A stretch of DNA of 64,000 nucleotides from Rahnella victoriana (GTDB taxonomy: Bacteria > Pseudomonadota > Gammaproteobacteria > Enterobacterales > Enterobacteriaceae): positions 60,448 to 124,447 of the forward strand of contig NZ_SJOJ01000017.1 of NCBI RefSeq assembly GCF_004330295.1, in the 5' to 3' direction. The translations under genes were made by a program, and so were the position numbers. The notes beneath the pieces were generated by a model that saw nothing but the letters and a program-made list of their open reading frames with translations, did no database searches and was not told where the DNA came from. The stretch's first letter is position 1, and every line of letters begins with the position of its first letter. Shown here piece after piece: positions 52,017-62,142 of the stretch.

Positions 52017-53429
52017 ATGCAACGAGGGATAGTCTGGATCGTCGATGACGATAGCTCCATCCGCTGGGTACTTGAACGTGCGCTCACTGGAGCCGGTTTA
52101 ACCTGCACCACGTTTGACAGCGGCAATGAAGTGCTTGATGCCATTGCGACTCAAACCCCTGACGTGTTGTTATCGGATATCCGTATGCCCGGGATGGACG
52201 GTTTAGCCCTGTTAAAGCAGATTAAACAACGTCACCCGATGCTTCCGGTCATCATAATGACAGCGCATTCCGATCTGGATGCCGCAGTCAGCGCCTATCA
52301 GCAAGGTGCCTTTGATTATCTGCCAAAACCGTTCGACATTGACGAAGCCGTGGCACTGGTTGAACGCGCCATCAGTCATTATCAGGAACAACAGCAACCG
52401 GCACGCAGCCAGCCGGCAAGTGGCCCGACTGCCGACATTATCGGCGAAGCGCCAGCCATGCAGGACGTGTTCCGCATCATCGGCCGTTTGTCCCGCTCTT
52501 CCATCAGCGTGCTGATTAACGGGGAATCCGGTACAGGTAAAGAACTGGTCGCGCATGCTTTACACCGTCACAGCCCGCGCGCCAAAGCGCCCTTTATCGC
52601 GCTGAACATGGCGGCAATCCCGAAAGACCTGATCGAATCCGAATTATTCGGCCACGAGAAAGGGGCATTTACCGGTGCCAATACCATTCGTCAGGGGCGT
52701 TTTGAGCAGGCCGATAACGGCACGCTGTTCCTCGATGAAATCGGTGATATGCCACTCGACGTGCAAACCCGTCTGCTGCGCGTGCTGGCAGATGGTCAGT
52801 TCTACCGTGTGGGCGGTTATGCGCCGGTGAAAGTGGATGTGCGAATCATCGCCGCGACGCACCAGAATCTGGAACTGCGGGTACAGGAAGGCAAATTCCG
52901 TGAGGATTTATTCCATCGCCTGAACGTTATCCGCGTCCATCTGCCACCGCTGCGCGAACGCCGTGAAGACATTCCGCGTCTGGCGCGTTACTTCCTGCAA
53001 GTGGCAGCCAAAGAACTGGGAGTGGAAGCGAAAAACCTGCATCCGGAAACGGAAACCGCACTGACGCGTCTGCCGTGGCAAGGCAACGTGCGCCAGCTGG
53101 AAAATACCTGTCGCTGGCTCACCGTGATGGCAGCGGGTCAGGAAGTGCTGATTCAGGATCTGCCCAGCGAACTGTTTGAGACGTCAGCCCCGGAAACCGG
53201 CGGTCAGAGTCTGCCGGACAGCTGGGCAACGCTGCTGGCACAATGGGCAGACCGCGCCCTGCGTTCCGGTCATCAAAACCTGCTGTCAGAAGCACAACCT
53301 GAAATGGAGCGTACGTTACTGACCACGGCGCTGCGCCACACTCAGGGACATAAACAGGAAGCCGCACGGTTGCTGGGCTGGGGACGCAATACCCTGACCC
53401 GTAAGCTGAAAGAACTGGGCATGGAATAA
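52017..53429 (+). CDS. glnG: Nitrogen regulator NtrC, sigma54-dependent activator
   Basis: 470 residues. Receiver domain with phospho-acceptor aspartate 54 in [16 protein letters not shown]+ domain with Walker [17 protein letters not shown], the sigma54-contacting GAFTGA loop ([20 protein letters not shown]) and Walker [14 protein letters not shown]-terminal Fis-like helix-turn-helix ([20 protein letters not shown]). It acts at the two glnA enhancer sites and the glnL operator seen upstream. ATG 52017 has GAGG 6 bases before it; the longer frame from 51927 overlaps glnL and is rejected. Confidence 0.98.
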   Translation: MQRGIVWIVDDDSSIRWVLERALTGAGLTCTTFDSGNEVLDAIATQTPDVLLSDIRMPGMDGLALLKQIKQRHPMLPVIIMTAHSDLDAAVSAYQQGAFDYLPKPFDIDEAVALVERAISHYQEQQQPARSQPASGPTADIIGEAPAMQDVFRIIGRLSRSSISVLINGESGTGKELVAHALHRHSPRAKAPFIALNMAAIPKDLIESELFGHEKGAFTGANTIRQGRFEQADNGTLFLDEIGDMPLDVQTRLLRVLADGQFYRVGGYAPVKVDVRIIAATHQNLELRVQEGKFREDLFHRLNVIRVHLPPLRERREDIPRLARYFLQVAAKELGVEAKNLHPETETALTRLPWQGNVRQLENTCRWLTVMAAGQEVLIQDLPSELFETSAPETGGQSLPDSWATLLAQWADRALRSGHQNLLSEAQPEMERTLLTTALRHTQGHKQEAARLLGWGRNTLTRKLKELGME

Positions 53430-53447
53430 TCCTTCTGTGTACCAGAC

Positions 53448-53479
53448 AGCAAAACAGCCGCTTATGCGGCTGTTTTGCT
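53448..53479. terminator. Bidirectional terminator between glnG and hemN
   Basis: Perfect 14-bp stem: AGCAAAACAGCCGC (53448-53461) and GCGGCTGTTTTGCT (53466-53479), TTAT loop. Confidence 0.9.
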
Positions 53480-53496
53480 TTGCTCAGCGAAGAAAA

Positions 53497-54870
53497 TCAG
53501 ATCACGCGGGAGAACTGCTGCTGACGCACCTGACGGCGCAGATAAATATCAAAACACATACAGATATTGCGGATCAGCAAACGTCCGCGCGGCGTCACCT
53601 GAATATGCGTGTCGCTTACCTCAACCAGCCCGTCTTCTGCCAGCGGCTTCAGCAGCGCCAGATCGTCGGCAAAATAGTCGGTAAACTGAAGGCCGTAACG
53701 CTGTTCGATCTCAGCGAAATTCAGTTCAAAATGGCAGATCAGCGATTTGATCACGTCGCGGCGCAGGCAGTCATCATCGGTCATTTCCAGACCGCGCCAT
53801 AACGCATTCCCCTGCTCTTCCACTCTGGCGTAATACGTTTTGAGATCTTTCTCGTTCTGCGCGTAGGTATCGCCGAGCATGCTGATCGCCGAAACGCCCA
53901 TCCCCAGCAAATCGCTGTCGCCCTGGGTGGTATAGCCCTGGAAATTGCGGTGCAGTTTGCCTTCTCGCTGGGCAACCGCCAGTTCATCATCAGGACGGGC
54001 AAAGTGATCCATGCCGATAAAACGGTAACCGGAGGCGGTCAGCGAGGCGATGGTTTCCTGCAGAATTTTCAGTTTCTCTTCCGCGCCGGGTAAATCGGCA
54101 TCTTTGATTTTACGCTGAGCAGCAAACAATTTTGGCATATGCGCATAGTTGAATACGCTCAGCCGGTCGGGATTAAGCTCAGCCACGCGTTGCAGTGTGT
54201 AGGCAAAACTCTCCGCCGTTTGTTTCGGCAGCCCGTAGATCAGGTCGATATTGGTCGAATTGAAACCCAGCGCGCGGGCGCGTTCCATCAGGGCAAAGAT
54301 GAAGTCTTCATCCTGCTCGCGGTTCACCAGACGCTGCACTTCTTTATTGAAATCCTGAACGCCCATGCTCAGGCGATTAAAACCTTCGCTGCGCAGGTGA
54401 TCGAGCACATCCAGCTCGATTTCACGAGGATCCACTTCCAGTGACATTTCTGCATCGGGCAGGATATCAAAGTGTGCCCGCAGAAGGCCCATCAGACGGC
54501 TTATCTGCGCTTTATTGAGGTAAGTCGGTGTACCACCGCCCCAGTGCAGCTGACTGACCTGACGGCCTTTAAAGAGCGGTGCACGGTGGCTGATCTCTTT
54601 TTCAAGCACGTTAAGATATTCTTCGGCTTTATGCTGCTGGCGTGTGACCAGTTTATTGCAGCCGCAGAAGTAGCAGAGTTTATGGCAGAAAGGAATGTGC
54701 ACATACAATGAGAGCGTACGCGCCGGATAACGGGCGGCCGCATTTTCGAAAGCGATGTTGTCGTAGCTTTCACTGAACTCAAGTGCTGTGGGATAGGATG
54801 TGTATCGCGGGCCCGAATAATTGTACTTCTGGATCAGCACTAAATCCCAGACGGTGGTCTGTTCTGACAT
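53497..54870 (-). CDS. hemN: Oxygen-independent coproporphyrinogen III oxidase
   Basis: Radical-SAM enzyme that decarboxylates coproporphyrinogen III to protoporphyrinogen IX when oxygen is absent. 457 residues as in E. coli. The 4Fe-4S cluster motif is CHKLCYFCGC (cysteines 62, 66 and 69), followed by HWGGGTPTYLN and the GVQDFNKEVQ region; the HemN C-terminal domain is complete. Its GGAG ribosome binding site overlaps the stop region of the small gene upstream, 7 bp away, so the genes are coupled. Confidence 0.97.
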   Translation of the reverse strand: MSEQTTVWDLVLIQKYNYSGPRYTSYPTALEFSESYDNIAFENAAARYPARTLSLYVHIPFCHKLCYFCGCNKLVTRQQHKAEEYLNVLEKEISHRAPLFKGRQVSQLHWGGGTPTYLNKAQISRLMGLLRAHFDILPDAEMSLEVDPREIELDVLDHLRSEGFNRLSMGVQDFNKEVQRLVNREQDEDFIFALMERARALGFNSTNIDLIYGLPKQTAESFAYTLQRVAELNPDRLSVFNYAHMPKLFAAQRKIKDADLPGAEEKLKILQETIASLTASGYRFIGMDHFARPDDELAVAQREGKLHRNFQGYTTQGDSDLLGMGVSAISMLGDTYAQNEKDLKTYYARVEEQGNALWRGLEMTDDDCLRRDVIKSLICHFELNFAEIEQRYGLQFTDYFADDLALLKPLAEDGLVEVSDTHIQVTPRGRLLIRNICMCFDIYLRRQVRQQQFSRVI

Positions 54871-54877
54871 AGGTGAC

Positions 54878-55054
54878 TTACTCCTTCCGGCGTCGGATGC
54901 TGCCGGGTCGCCTTACAGGCAGGCTTGGGGCCTGCCGTGCAAAGGTCGCTCTGCGCAAACGTGCTTTGGTTTTCGATAACCGGCGTAGTTTACCGAATAA
55001 CCAAAGCAGATAACATGCAAAGAGTAAGGCTATTGCCGGGATAACCCAGCGCAT
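54878..55054 (-). CDS. Small single-span membrane protein between yihI and hemN
   Basis: 58 residues, too short for common ORF cut-offs. It starts 3 bases after the yihI stop and ends 7 bases before the hemN ATG. The N-terminus MRWVIPAIALLFACYLLWLF is a clear transmembrane segment; the rest is short and very basic (LRRLSKTKARLRRATFAR, then a proline/arginine-rich tail ending RRRKE), so the tail should stay in the cytoplasm. A GAAGG motif about 10 bases upstream can serve as ribosome binding site. I do not recognise it; it may be a shortened relative of the DUF2489-type membrane protein found between yihI and hemN in some gammaproteobacteria (from memory), or an unrelated small protein. Confidence 0.65.
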   Translation of the reverse strand: MRWVIPAIALLFACYLLWLFGKLRRLSKTKARLRRATFARQAPSLPVRRPGSIRRRKE

Positions 55055-55057
55055 GGC

Positions 55058-55609
55058 TTAGAAACCTTCTTTCGGGTTCCCGCGCTTGAGCAACTGCATC
55101 ATGTCTTCGTTCTTCACTTCTTCTTCGTCATCTTCGTCGTCGCCGAGTTCAATGCCGAGGATTTCCATCAGAACGTCGATGCGATCCAGAGTCTGGTCAA
55201 CATAAGCCTGATCTTCTGCGCTTAACGCTTTGCCATCGTCGATGAGATCCAGCAAGGAATCCAGACGCTCATCGTTCTCAAGTAACGTCAGTTCTTCTTC
55301 CGGCGTCATCTTCGGTTTTGGATCTTGCTTCGGCTGTGCGGCTTTCTTCGCTTTCGCTGCATTGTTCGTGACGGTCTCAACGATCAATGGCACGGCTTTT
55401 TTACTGCCGATACGCGGATCGGCTTTTTTCGCGCCTGCGCCGTTCTGGTTCTGAGCCGCATCCGGGTTCGCGCGGGAGCCTGCTTTATGGCCACGGCGCT
55501 TGTTATCACGCTTGCGTTCGCGCGCTTCGATATCAAGCTCTACACGACTTTTCTTCTTCGTTTTCGCTGTCGCGGTATTGGCGCGCGGTGCTTTCGCTGG
55601 CTGTTTCAT
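55058..55609 (-). CDS. yihI: YihI, GTPase-activating protein for Der
   Basis: 183 residues. N-terminal half is highly basic and low-complexity ([19 protein letters not shown] type), the C-terminal half acidic ([20 protein letters not shown] and [20 protein letters not shown]), ending GNPKEGF. In E. coli YihI stimulates the GTPase Der and so tunes 50S ribosome assembly. A little longer than the E. coli protein in the basic, alanine/lysine-rich linker. First gene of yihI-small ORF-hemN. Confidence 0.93.
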   Translation of the reverse strand: MKQPAKAPRANTATAKTKKKSRVELDIEARERKRDNKRRGHKAGSRANPDAAQNQNGAGAKKADPRIGSKKAVPLIVETVTNNAAKAKKAAQPKQDPKPKMTPEEELTLLENDERLDSLLDLIDDGKALSAEDQAYVDQTLDRIDVLMEILGIELGDDEDDEEEVKNEDMMQLLKRGNPKEGF

Positions 55610-55676
55610 GGCATCTGCTCTTAGGTGTGTACATTTAGTATAGATTTGCGGCGGAATCTAGCAGAAAGCGGGCAAA

Positions 55677-55886
55677 GAAAAAAGGCAGCAAGGTAACCTT
55701 GCTGCCTTTTTCTTTCCTTCATGAGAAGGATGTTCATCAAACACTTTCCCTGTATAGCGTCAACGTCCCGGTTTTTCCTTTGCCTTTCAGAGCCTCCGGC
55801 TCCGCTCATCCGTAAATCGCGATGCATTTCCCGTGATCCCTGAATGCAATTATCGTCCGTGTTTCCCTGCTTGCCTTCATCGCGTA
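55677..55886 (-). ncRNA. csrC: CsrC-type sRNA antagonist of CsrA
   Basis: Minus-strand transcript of about 210 nt between yihA and yihI, the csrC position. About eleven GGA motifs occur in the transcript, several as AGGGA, CGGGA or ACGGA in short stems, the CsrA-binding signature. It ends in a strong terminator: arms from 55679 and to 55711 (AAAAAGGCAGCAAGG and its complement) followed by T-run. Upstream, TTGAGC and TAAAGT (55893-55898 on the plus strand as ACTTTA) form a 16-bp-spaced promoter with predicted start near 55886. The 5' end is approximate. Confidence 0.8.
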
Positions 55887-56189
55887 AGAATTACTTTACC
55901 CGACTGACACAAAGGCTCAAGATACCCGCCAGCTGTGTTTAAGGTGCAGAGAGCGCCTTAATTTTATCTTATTGAAATTGAATGACATTAAAAAACACAG
56001 CGTTAAAACAAGCGAAATAACCCGCATCATGAATAGCAAATGTCTTACATCATGAAGGCAATTTTCCCCCGCCTTCATCTCTGTGGTCCCTTCGCCTCAT
56101 CATTCGGATTTTAAAAACACGAACACATCACGGCGCAGTTGCAGTTATAATCGCCAGCCAGATACTCATGCCTCACGGAGACGCACGCT
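55887..56189. promoter_or_regulatory. Intergenic control region of csrC and yihA
   Basis: A/T-rich. A TATAAT hexamer at 56146-56151 is a probable -10 for yihA (no good -35). At 56041-56050 the minus strand reads ATGTAAGACA, similar to a UvrY/GacA half site, about 160 bp upstream of csrC. A GGAG at 56177-56180 is the yihA ribosome binding site. No gene seen. Confidence 0.45.
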
Positions 56190-56840
56190 TTGACCAGCCA
56201 AACTTACAACTATCATATGACCCATTTCGTCATGAGCGCCCCGGATATCCGGCATTTGCCATCTGACGCAGGCATTGAAGTCGCATTTGCTGGTCGTTCA
56301 AACGCCGGCAAATCCAGCGCACTGAATACCCTGACGCAGCAAAAAAGCCTTGCACGTACCAGTAAAACACCGGGCCGCACCCAGCTTATCAACCTGTTTG
56401 AAGTGAAACCGGGTATTCGCCTGGTCGACTTGCCGGGTTATGGCTACGCGGAAGTGCCGGAAGAAATGAAACGCAAATGGCAGCGTGCGCTGGGCGAATA
56501 TCTGCAAATGCGTAACTCTCTGAAAGGTCTGGTTGTGCTGATGGATATCCGCCATCCGCTGAAAGATCTCGATCAGCAAATGATTCAGTGGGCAGTGGAT
56601 GTCGGTACACCGGTGATGTTGCTGCTGACTAAAGCCGACAAACTGGCTTCAGGCGCACGTCAGGCGCAGATCAAAATGGTTCGCGAAGCTGTGAAGGAAT
56701 TCATGGGCGACATTCAGGTCGAAGCGTTCTCGTCACCGAAGAAAATGGGCGTGGATAAACTGAGTGACAAACTGAACACCTGGTTCAGCGAAATCCCACC
56801 GGAAGTGCTGGAAGAAGCGCTGTCCGACGAAGGCGAATAA
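56190..56840 (+). CDS. yihA: Ribosome biogenesis GTP-binding protein YihA/YsxC (EngB)
   Basis: Essential GTPase of 50S assembly, 216 residues. G1 [18 protein letters not shown]2 [15 protein letters not shown]3 [16 protein letters not shown]4 LLTKADKL. The start is TTG at 56190, as in E. coli, with GGAG 9 bases upstream; the next in-frame ATG would remove conserved residues [14 protein letters not shown] only partly, so TTG is preferred. Terminator downstream. Confidence 0.96.
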   Translation: MTSQTYNYHMTHFVMSAPDIRHLPSDAGIEVAFAGRSNAGKSSALNTLTQQKSLARTSKTPGRTQLINLFEVKPGIRLVDLPGYGYAEVPEEMKRKWQRALGEYLQMRNSLKGLVVLMDIRHPLKDLDQQMIQWAVDVGTPVMLLLTKADKLASGARQAQIKMVREAVKEFMGDIQVEAFSSPKKMGVDKLSDKLNTWFSEIPPEVLEEALSDEGE

Positions 56841-56879
56841 TTGCGCCCTCCCGTAAGGGAAAATGTAAGTTAAGAACAG

Positions 56880-56907
56880 AAAGGGTGGCCGCAGGGTCGC
56901 CCTTTTT
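56880..56907 (+). terminator. Terminator after yihA
   Basis: Arms AAAGGGTG (56880-56887) and CGCCCTTT (56898-56905) with one wobble pair, then T-tract. Confidence 0.75.
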
Positions 56908-56944
56908 AATGGGCTTTTGTGGGTAAAAACCGACGAAAATCCAA

Positions 56945-57053
56945 TAAAAAACGCCCCAGACATAAATGCCTGGGGCGGCTAAAATATTCAGCCAAATCCG
57001 ATTACGTGAAGTAAAAGGTCTGAAAGATAGAACATCTTACCTCTGTACCCTAC
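56945..57053 (-). ncRNA. spf: Spot 42 sRNA
   Basis: 109 nt, the exact E. coli length. On the minus strand it begins GTAGGGTACAGAGGTAAGAT and runs through the conserved single-stranded regions CTTTTACTTCACGTAATCGG to a terminator GCCCCAGGCATTTATGTC with complementary GGGGC and T6. Only the terminal loop differs from E. coli as I remember it. Hfq-dependent regulator of catabolite-repressed genes; in E. coli CRP-cAMP represses it. TAAAGT 13 to 8 bases before the start is the likely -10. Lies between yihA and polA, the standard place. Confidence 0.96.
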
Positions 57054-57199
57054 AAGAGAAACTTTACCCTATTTCCTGATGGGGAAAAAGAACTTTTTGT
57101 AGTTTACTTACACAAAAATCGCGGATTATGCGATCACCTTCATGGTCTGAGCCCATAATCCTGTAGCTTAATTACAAAAAAAGCTTAATAACTATTCAC
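57054..57199 (-). promoter_or_regulatory. spf promoter region and inverted repeat after polA
   Basis: Between the polA stop and spf. Contains the inverted repeat GGATTATG (57123-57130) / CATAATCC (57154-57161) with a 23-nt interior, and TGTAAGTAAACTACA-like sequence near 57105, possibly a weak CRP site. Part of the 359-bp gap between yihA and polA, which otherwise holds spf and the yihA terminator. Confidence 0.45.
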
Positions 57200-60004
57200 T
57201 TAGTGAGCCTGATCCCAGTTTTCACCGGTACCCACGTCAACTTTCAACGGCACGGCCAGCGTCATGCTTGATTCCATCAGGTTGCGGATTGTTTCGCTTG
57301 CTGCTTCAACATCATCCTTATGCACTTCAAACACCAATTCATCGTGTACCTGCATGATGATGCGGGCACGCGGTGCATCCGGTTGTTTCAGCCAGGCATC
57401 GACGCTGATCATGGCACGTTTGATAATGTCAGCCGCGGTCCCCTGCATCGGGGCATTAATCGCTGCACGCTCAGCACCTTTACGGCGCATGGCGTTGCTG
57501 GATTTAATGTCCGGCAGATACAGGCGGCGACCATCCAGCGTTTCAACATACCCCTGTTCCGACGCCTGAGCGCGGGTACGCTCCATGTATTCCAGCACGC
57601 CCGGATAGCGCTCAAAGTATAAATCCATATAACGCTGGGATTCTTTGCGCGGGATATTCAGCTGACGTGACAGACCAAAGGCGCTCATGCCATAAATCAG
57701 GCCGAAGTTAATCGCTTTCGCACTGCGGCGTTGCTCGCCAGAAACCTTCTCCAGCGGCGTGCCGAAGACTTCTGCAGCCGTTGCGCGGTGGATGTCTTTC
57801 CCCTCGGCGAACGCTTTCAGCAAACCTTCATCTTTCGATAAATGCGCCATGATGCGCAGTTCGATCTGCGAATAGTCGGCAGCCAGGATGATGTAATCCT
57901 TAGGCGCGATAAACGCCTGACGAATACGGCGACCTTCGTCATTACGCACCGGAATGTTTTGCAGATTGGGATCACTGGAAGACAGACGACCGGTGGCCGT
58001 TACCGCCTGATGATAAGACGTATGCACGCGCCCGGACTGCGGATTGATCATCAATGGCAGTTTGTCGGTGTACGTCGATTTCAGTTTTGCCAGACCACGA
58101 TATTCAAGAATGACTTTTGGCAGCGGGTAATCCAGAGCCAGTTCAGCCAGAACTTCTTCATTAGTCGAAGGCGCACCACCCGGCGTTTTCTTCAGGATCG
58201 GCAGTTTCTGTTTTTCATACAGAATGGCCTGCAACTGTTTGGTTGAGGACAGATTGAAAGGTTCTTCTGCCAGCTCATGCGCCTTGTTTTCCAGCTCATT
58301 CAGGCGGATCGCCAGCTCTTTTGAATGGGCGGCGAGGATATTCTGATCAATCAGAACACCGGTACGTTCGATATGAGACAACACGGGCACCAGCGGCATT
58401 TCAATATCCGTGAAGACTTTTTTCAGGGATTCACTTTCCGCAATCCGGGGCCAGAGTGCCTGATGCAACTGCAATGTGACGTCCGCATCTTCCGCCGCAT
58501 ACGGTGCCGCTTGCTCCAGTGCGATTTGGTTGAAGGTAAGCTGGTTTTTCCCTTTGCCGGCAATTTCTTCAAAGCTCACCGTTTTATGTCCCAGATAGCG
58601 ATCGGCAAGGCTGTCCATATCGTGACGGCCAGATACGCTGTCGAGCACATAAGACTCGAGCATGGTATCGAAGGCTATACCTTTTAATTCAATGTCGTAA
58701 CGCAGTAAAACGCCGCGATCAAACTTCAGGTTCTGACCCACTTTCAGCTGTTTTTCATCTTCAAGCACAGGTTTGAGCTGTTTCAATACGTCATCGCGAT
58801 CCAGCTGTACCGGCGCGTCCAGATAATCATGAGCGACTGGCAAATAGGCGGCTTTGCCTGCTTGCGTCGCAAAAGATAAACCGATGAGATTGGCCGTCAG
58901 CGTATCCAGACCATCCGTTTCAGTATCGAAGGCAAATACCTCAGAGGCTTTCAGATGACCGATCCATTCATCCAGCGTCGCCTGATCCAAAATGGTGACG
59001 TAACCGTCCTGAGAAAGTTGGTTAGGTTCGACCGATACCGCGGAGGCAGTTTCCTGATCGGCAGCTTTCTTTTTCGCTGCTGAAGGCGCTTTACCCGCCG
59101 ACTTTTTACTGGTCAGCCAGGTGCCGGATTCGACATCAGCCAGCCAGCGCTTAAATTCATAACGACCAAATAACTGGTGAAGTTCATCCGCATCCGGTTC
59201 TGAAACGGTCAGTTCTGCGCAGGTCAGATCCAGCTTCACGTCCGTTTTGATGGTTGCCAGCTGGTAAGAGAGATAGGCAACGTCTTTGTTTTCCGCGAGC
59301 TTAGCGGCCATGGTTTTTGAACCACGGAAAGTCAGCGTCGACACTTTATCGAGATCCGCATATAAGTCATCAAGACCCCCAATGCCCTGCAACAGAGCCT
59401 GTGCGGTCTTTTCACCCACGCCCGGCACGCCAGGAATATTGTCCGAGGAATCGCCCATCAGCGCGAGGAAATCAATAATCAGTGAAGGCGGTACACCGTA
59501 CTTTTCAACAACTTCATCTGGCCCCAGAATCGCATTGTTCATGGTGTTAATTAATGTCACTCCCGGGGTTACCAGCTGTGCCATATCTTTATCACCGGTA
59601 CTGATCAGAACCGCATGCCCGGCTTTCTCTGCTTCGAGGGCCAGCGTACCAATCACGTCATCCGCTTCCACACCCGAGACCATCAGCAATGGTAAACCCA
59701 TTGCCCTGACCATCTGATGAAGGGGCTCAATTTGAGAGCGCAAATCATCAGGCATCGGAGGGCGATGCGATTTGTACTGTTCGAAGAGTTCGTCACGGAA
59801 GGTTTTGCCTTTCGCGTCAAAAACCACTGCAACATGGCTTGGTGTGTATTGCAGCAACAGACTGCGCAACATATTCAGCACACCGTACATCGCGCCGGTC
59901 GGTTCGCCCGCAGAGTTGGTCAGCGGAGGAAACGCATGGTAAGCGCGATAAAGGTAGGACGAACCGTCCACCAGGATTAAGGGGTTTTCTGCTATCTGGG
60001 CCAT
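57200..60004 (-). CDS. polA: DNA polymerase I
   Basis: 934 residues, slightly longer than in E. coli in the linker after the nuclease domain ([20 protein letters not shown]). 5'-3' nuclease domain (1 to about 320) with [20 protein letters not shown] and GDKDMAQLV; 3'-5' exonuclease (about 340-520) with FDTETDGLD and the downstream [15 protein letters not shown]; polymerase domain with motif [17 protein letters not shown], motif [21 protein letters not shown] and motif [12 protein letters not shown]. Works in Okazaki fragment maturation and repair. Two DnaA-box-like sequences lie upstream. Confidence 0.98.
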   Translation of the reverse strand: MAQIAENPLILVDGSSYLYRAYHAFPPLTNSAGEPTGAMYGVLNMLRSLLLQYTPSHVAVVFDAKGKTFRDELFEQYKSHRPPMPDDLRSQIEPLHQMVRAMGLPLLMVSGVEADDVIGTLALEAEKAGHAVLISTGDKDMAQLVTPGVTLINTMNNAILGPDEVVEKYGVPPSLIIDFLALMGDSSDNIPGVPGVGEKTAQALLQGIGGLDDLYADLDKVSTLTFRGSKTMAAKLAENKDVAYLSYQLATIKTDVKLDLTCAELTVSEPDADELHQLFGRYEFKRWLADVESGTWLTSKKSAGKAPSAAKKKAADQETASAVSVEPNQLSQDGYVTILDQATLDEWIGHLKASEVFAFDTETDGLDTLTANLIGLSFATQAGKAAYLPVAHDYLDAPVQLDRDDVLKQLKPVLEDEKQLKVGQNLKFDRGVLLRYDIELKGIAFDTMLESYVLDSVSGRHDMDSLADRYLGHKTVSFEEIAGKGKNQLTFNQIALEQAAPYAAEDADVTLQLHQALWPRIAESESLKKVFTDIEMPLVPVLSHIERTGVLIDQNILAAHSKELAIRLNELENKAHELAEEPFNLSSTKQLQAILYEKQKLPILKKTPGGAPSTNEEVLAELALDYPLPKVILEYRGLAKLKSTYTDKLPLMINPQSGRVHTSYHQAVTATGRLSSSDPNLQNIPVRNDEGRRIRQAFIAPKDYIILAADYSQIELRIMAHLSKDEGLLKAFAEGKDIHRATAAEVFGTPLEKVSGEQRRSAKAINFGLIYGMSAFGLSRQLNIPRKESQRYMDLYFERYPGVLEYMERTRAQASEQGYVETLDGRRLYLPDIKSSNAMRRKGAERAAINAPMQGTAADIIKRAMISVDAWLKQPDAPRARIIMQVHDELVFEVHKDDVEAASETIRNLMESSMTLAVPLKVDVGTGENWDQAH

Positions 60005-60393
60005 AACTCTTCTTTATTCGTGATCAGACATGCCCTAAGGATGCCATAGCCAGCGGGAAAGACGAACCTTGAGAAGGAAATTCATTGCGAAGTTGCGAGG
60101 GATCTCGAAGGATCACCCTGTGGATAACTTTGTGAATAGTTTTTATAGGAAATTATTATCGGATCGCAGGGAGAGAATATGCCAACATTTTCGCTACTGG
60201 TATCATCAGGTTATCAGGGCGATTTATGAAATATTGGTGTAATAGAAGCTTAATAGCGATTGTGGATAGTAATATTTTTGAGGGAATAACTCGGGCCACT
60301 CCTAAATATATTTTCTGCCGTTATCATTTTTCAGCTTTAAATTTCCTGAGAATATAACACCAGCCCGAAGGCTGGTGTTGAGATGACAATGTC
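60005..60393. other. 389-bp intergenic region between polA and dsbA
   Basis: A/T-rich, no ORF. Contains TGTGGATAA (60119-60127), a perfect DnaA box, and TGTGGATAG (60261-60269), one base off. The dsbA terminator is at its right end. E. coli has yihF and yihG here; both are absent. Confidence 0.6.
60356..60379 (-). terminator. Terminator of srkA-dsbA
   Basis: Stem AACACCAGCC (60356-60365) and GGCTGGTGTT (60370-60379), CGAA loop; short T-rich tail on the minus strand. Confidence 0.82.
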
Positions 60394-61017
60394 TTATTTT
60401 TTTGTCGCTAAGAAATTGATCACATCAGAATATTGTTTGACGTACATATCCATTGAACTGGTATCAAGCCCGTCATTTTTAACCATATATTTGCCGTTCA
60501 CAAATACAGAGGGGACGCCTTGCAGCCCCAGATCCGCCGCCGCTTTCTCCTGTTGAACAACCAGGGATTTCACGACGAAGCTGTTCAGTGCAGCATCGTA
60601 ATCTTCGCCTTTGACACCCGCCTGAATAAAGACTTTACGGATATCATCAGCATTCTGTACAGACTGTTGTTTCTGGACGGCATCAAACATCAGCGGACTG
60701 ACTTTGTCTTCAACGCCCAAAGCAATAGCGACAGCCCATGCCTGAGTTAATTGCTTGCCTAATGGGCCCAGGAACTCAACGTGATACTTGGTATATTTAA
60801 CATCTTTTGGCAGGTTCTTACGAATGCTGTCAGACACATGCCAGACTTGTTCGAACTGGTAACAGTGCGGGCAATAAAATGAGAAGAACTCAAGAACCTG
60901 TGGCTCATTAGCAACGGTTTTATCTAAAGTAACGTACTGCGCACCATCAGAAAATTGCGCGGCAGATACACTGAAGGCCATGACCATACCAACCAGTGCC
61001 AGGAATATCTTTTTCAT
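60394..61017 (-). CDS. dsbA: Thiol:disulfide interchange protein DsbA
   Basis: Periplasmic oxidant that introduces disulfide bonds into exported proteins; re-oxidised by DsbB. 207 residues including a signal peptide of about 19 ([19 protein letters not shown]). The active site is CPHC at precursor residues 49-52 within [14 protein letters not shown]; the cis-proline loop is [10 protein letters not shown]. Follows srkA by 46 bp; in E. coli the pair is induced by the Cpx envelope-stress system. Confidence 0.98.
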   Translation of the reverse strand: MKKIFLALVGMVMAFSVSAAQFSDGAQYVTLDKTVANEPQVLEFFSFYCPHCYQFEQVWHVSDSIRKNLPKDVKYTKYHVEFLGPLGKQLTQAWAVAIALGVEDKVSPLMFDAVQKQQSVQNADDIRKVFIQAGVKGEDYDAALNSFVVKSLVVQQEKAAADLGLQGVPSVFVNGKYMVKNDGLDTSSMDMYVKQYSDVINFLATKK

Positions 61018-61063
61018 ATAAAGCCTATCTCCATTTAATTAAACTTCGAACGTTAATCGTGAC

Positions 61064-62050
61064 TCAATACATTGGCATCAACTGTAAAGGAGGTGCCTGT
61101 AATTTCTTAACTTGCTCAGTAAAAGCGGCTATCTGACCACGCCAGAAGTCTTCATCCTGCATCCAGGGAAAACTTTTAGGAAACGCCGGATCCTCCCAGC
61201 GACGGGCAACCCAGGCCAGATAATAAACCATGCGCATAGCACGCAGCGGTTCAATCAAAGACAGCTCACGGGTATCTAACTCAGCAAACTCTCCATAAGC
61301 TTCCAGCAATATGTCCAGCTGGAGCCTTTGCTCATTTTGGTCGCCATGCAGCAACATCCAGAGATCCTGAATTGCCGGGCCATTGCGGGCATCATCCATA
61401 TCCACAAACAACGGGCCATCGCGCCACAGAATATTCCCCGGATGGCAATCGCCATGCAGCCGCAGGGGCTGCCAGTCGGTGTGCCAGAATTCGCCTGTCG
61501 TGGCGATCAGGTTATCTGTTGCAGCAAAAAACGGCTCACGTAAACTTTTGGGAATAAGGGAACACTCCGCCAGGACTTCCCGCGGCCGGTAAAGGTATTC
61601 ATCCAGACCGATCGTCGGCCGTGCGGTGAAAAGGCTTTCGCTGCCGACCTGATGGATGCGCCCAAGGAAACGTCCCACCCATTCCAGCTGATCAAGATTG
61701 TCTATTTCGTACTGACGCCCCCCGACACTTGGGAACACAGTAAACATATAACCCTGATAGTGATGAAGTGTATTGTCATTAATAGAAAGAGGGGCAACAG
61801 CAGGTATTTCGGCATCAGCCATATCGAGTGAAAAACGATGCTCTTCGTGAATTTGTTCTTCACTCCAGCGTTCCGGCCGGTAGAACTTCACCACATAGCG
61901 TTTTCTGTCTTCACCCAAAAACTGGTAGACACGGTTTTCATAGCTATTTAATGCAGTGAGGCCGGACTCAGCAATCAGACCGACGCTCTCTAACGCATCA
62001 AGGATAAGATCCGGCGACAATGCCTGAAAATTAAAAGCTGAATTGTTCAT
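61064..62050 (-). CDS. srkA: Stress response kinase A (YihE/RdoA)
   Basis: 328 residues, equal to E. coli. Choline-kinase-fold Ser/Thr kinase; catalytic loop and metal site are visible in LRLHGDCHPGNILWRDGPLF followed by VDMDDARNGPAIQDLWML. N-terminal ATP-binding part contains LNSYENRVYQFLGED. In E. coli it counters cell death after stress (MazEF-linked) and is Cpx-regulated with dsbA. Start ATG 62050. Confidence 0.95.
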   Translation of the reverse strand: MNNSAFNFQALSPDLILDALESVGLIAESGLTALNSYENRVYQFLGEDRKRYVVKFYRPERWSEEQIHEEHRFSLDMADAEIPAVAPLSINDNTLHHYQGYMFTVFPSVGGRQYEIDNLDQLEWVGRFLGRIHQVGSESLFTARPTIGLDEYLYRPREVLAECSLIPKSLREPFFAATDNLIATTGEFWHTDWQPLRLHGDCHPGNILWRDGPLFVDMDDARNGPAIQDLWMLLHGDQNEQRLQLDILLEAYGEFAELDTRELSLIEPLRAMRMVYYLAWVARRWEDPAFPKSFPWMQDEDFWRGQIAAFTEQVKKLQAPPLQLMPMY

Positions 62051-62142
62051 AACTTCATTCGGATTAGCCGCACAGAAAAATGATAATGGGAAATAGTATC
62101 ATCTATTTTTCGCGGTTCGCATGAAGTTCACATAAGTTTACA

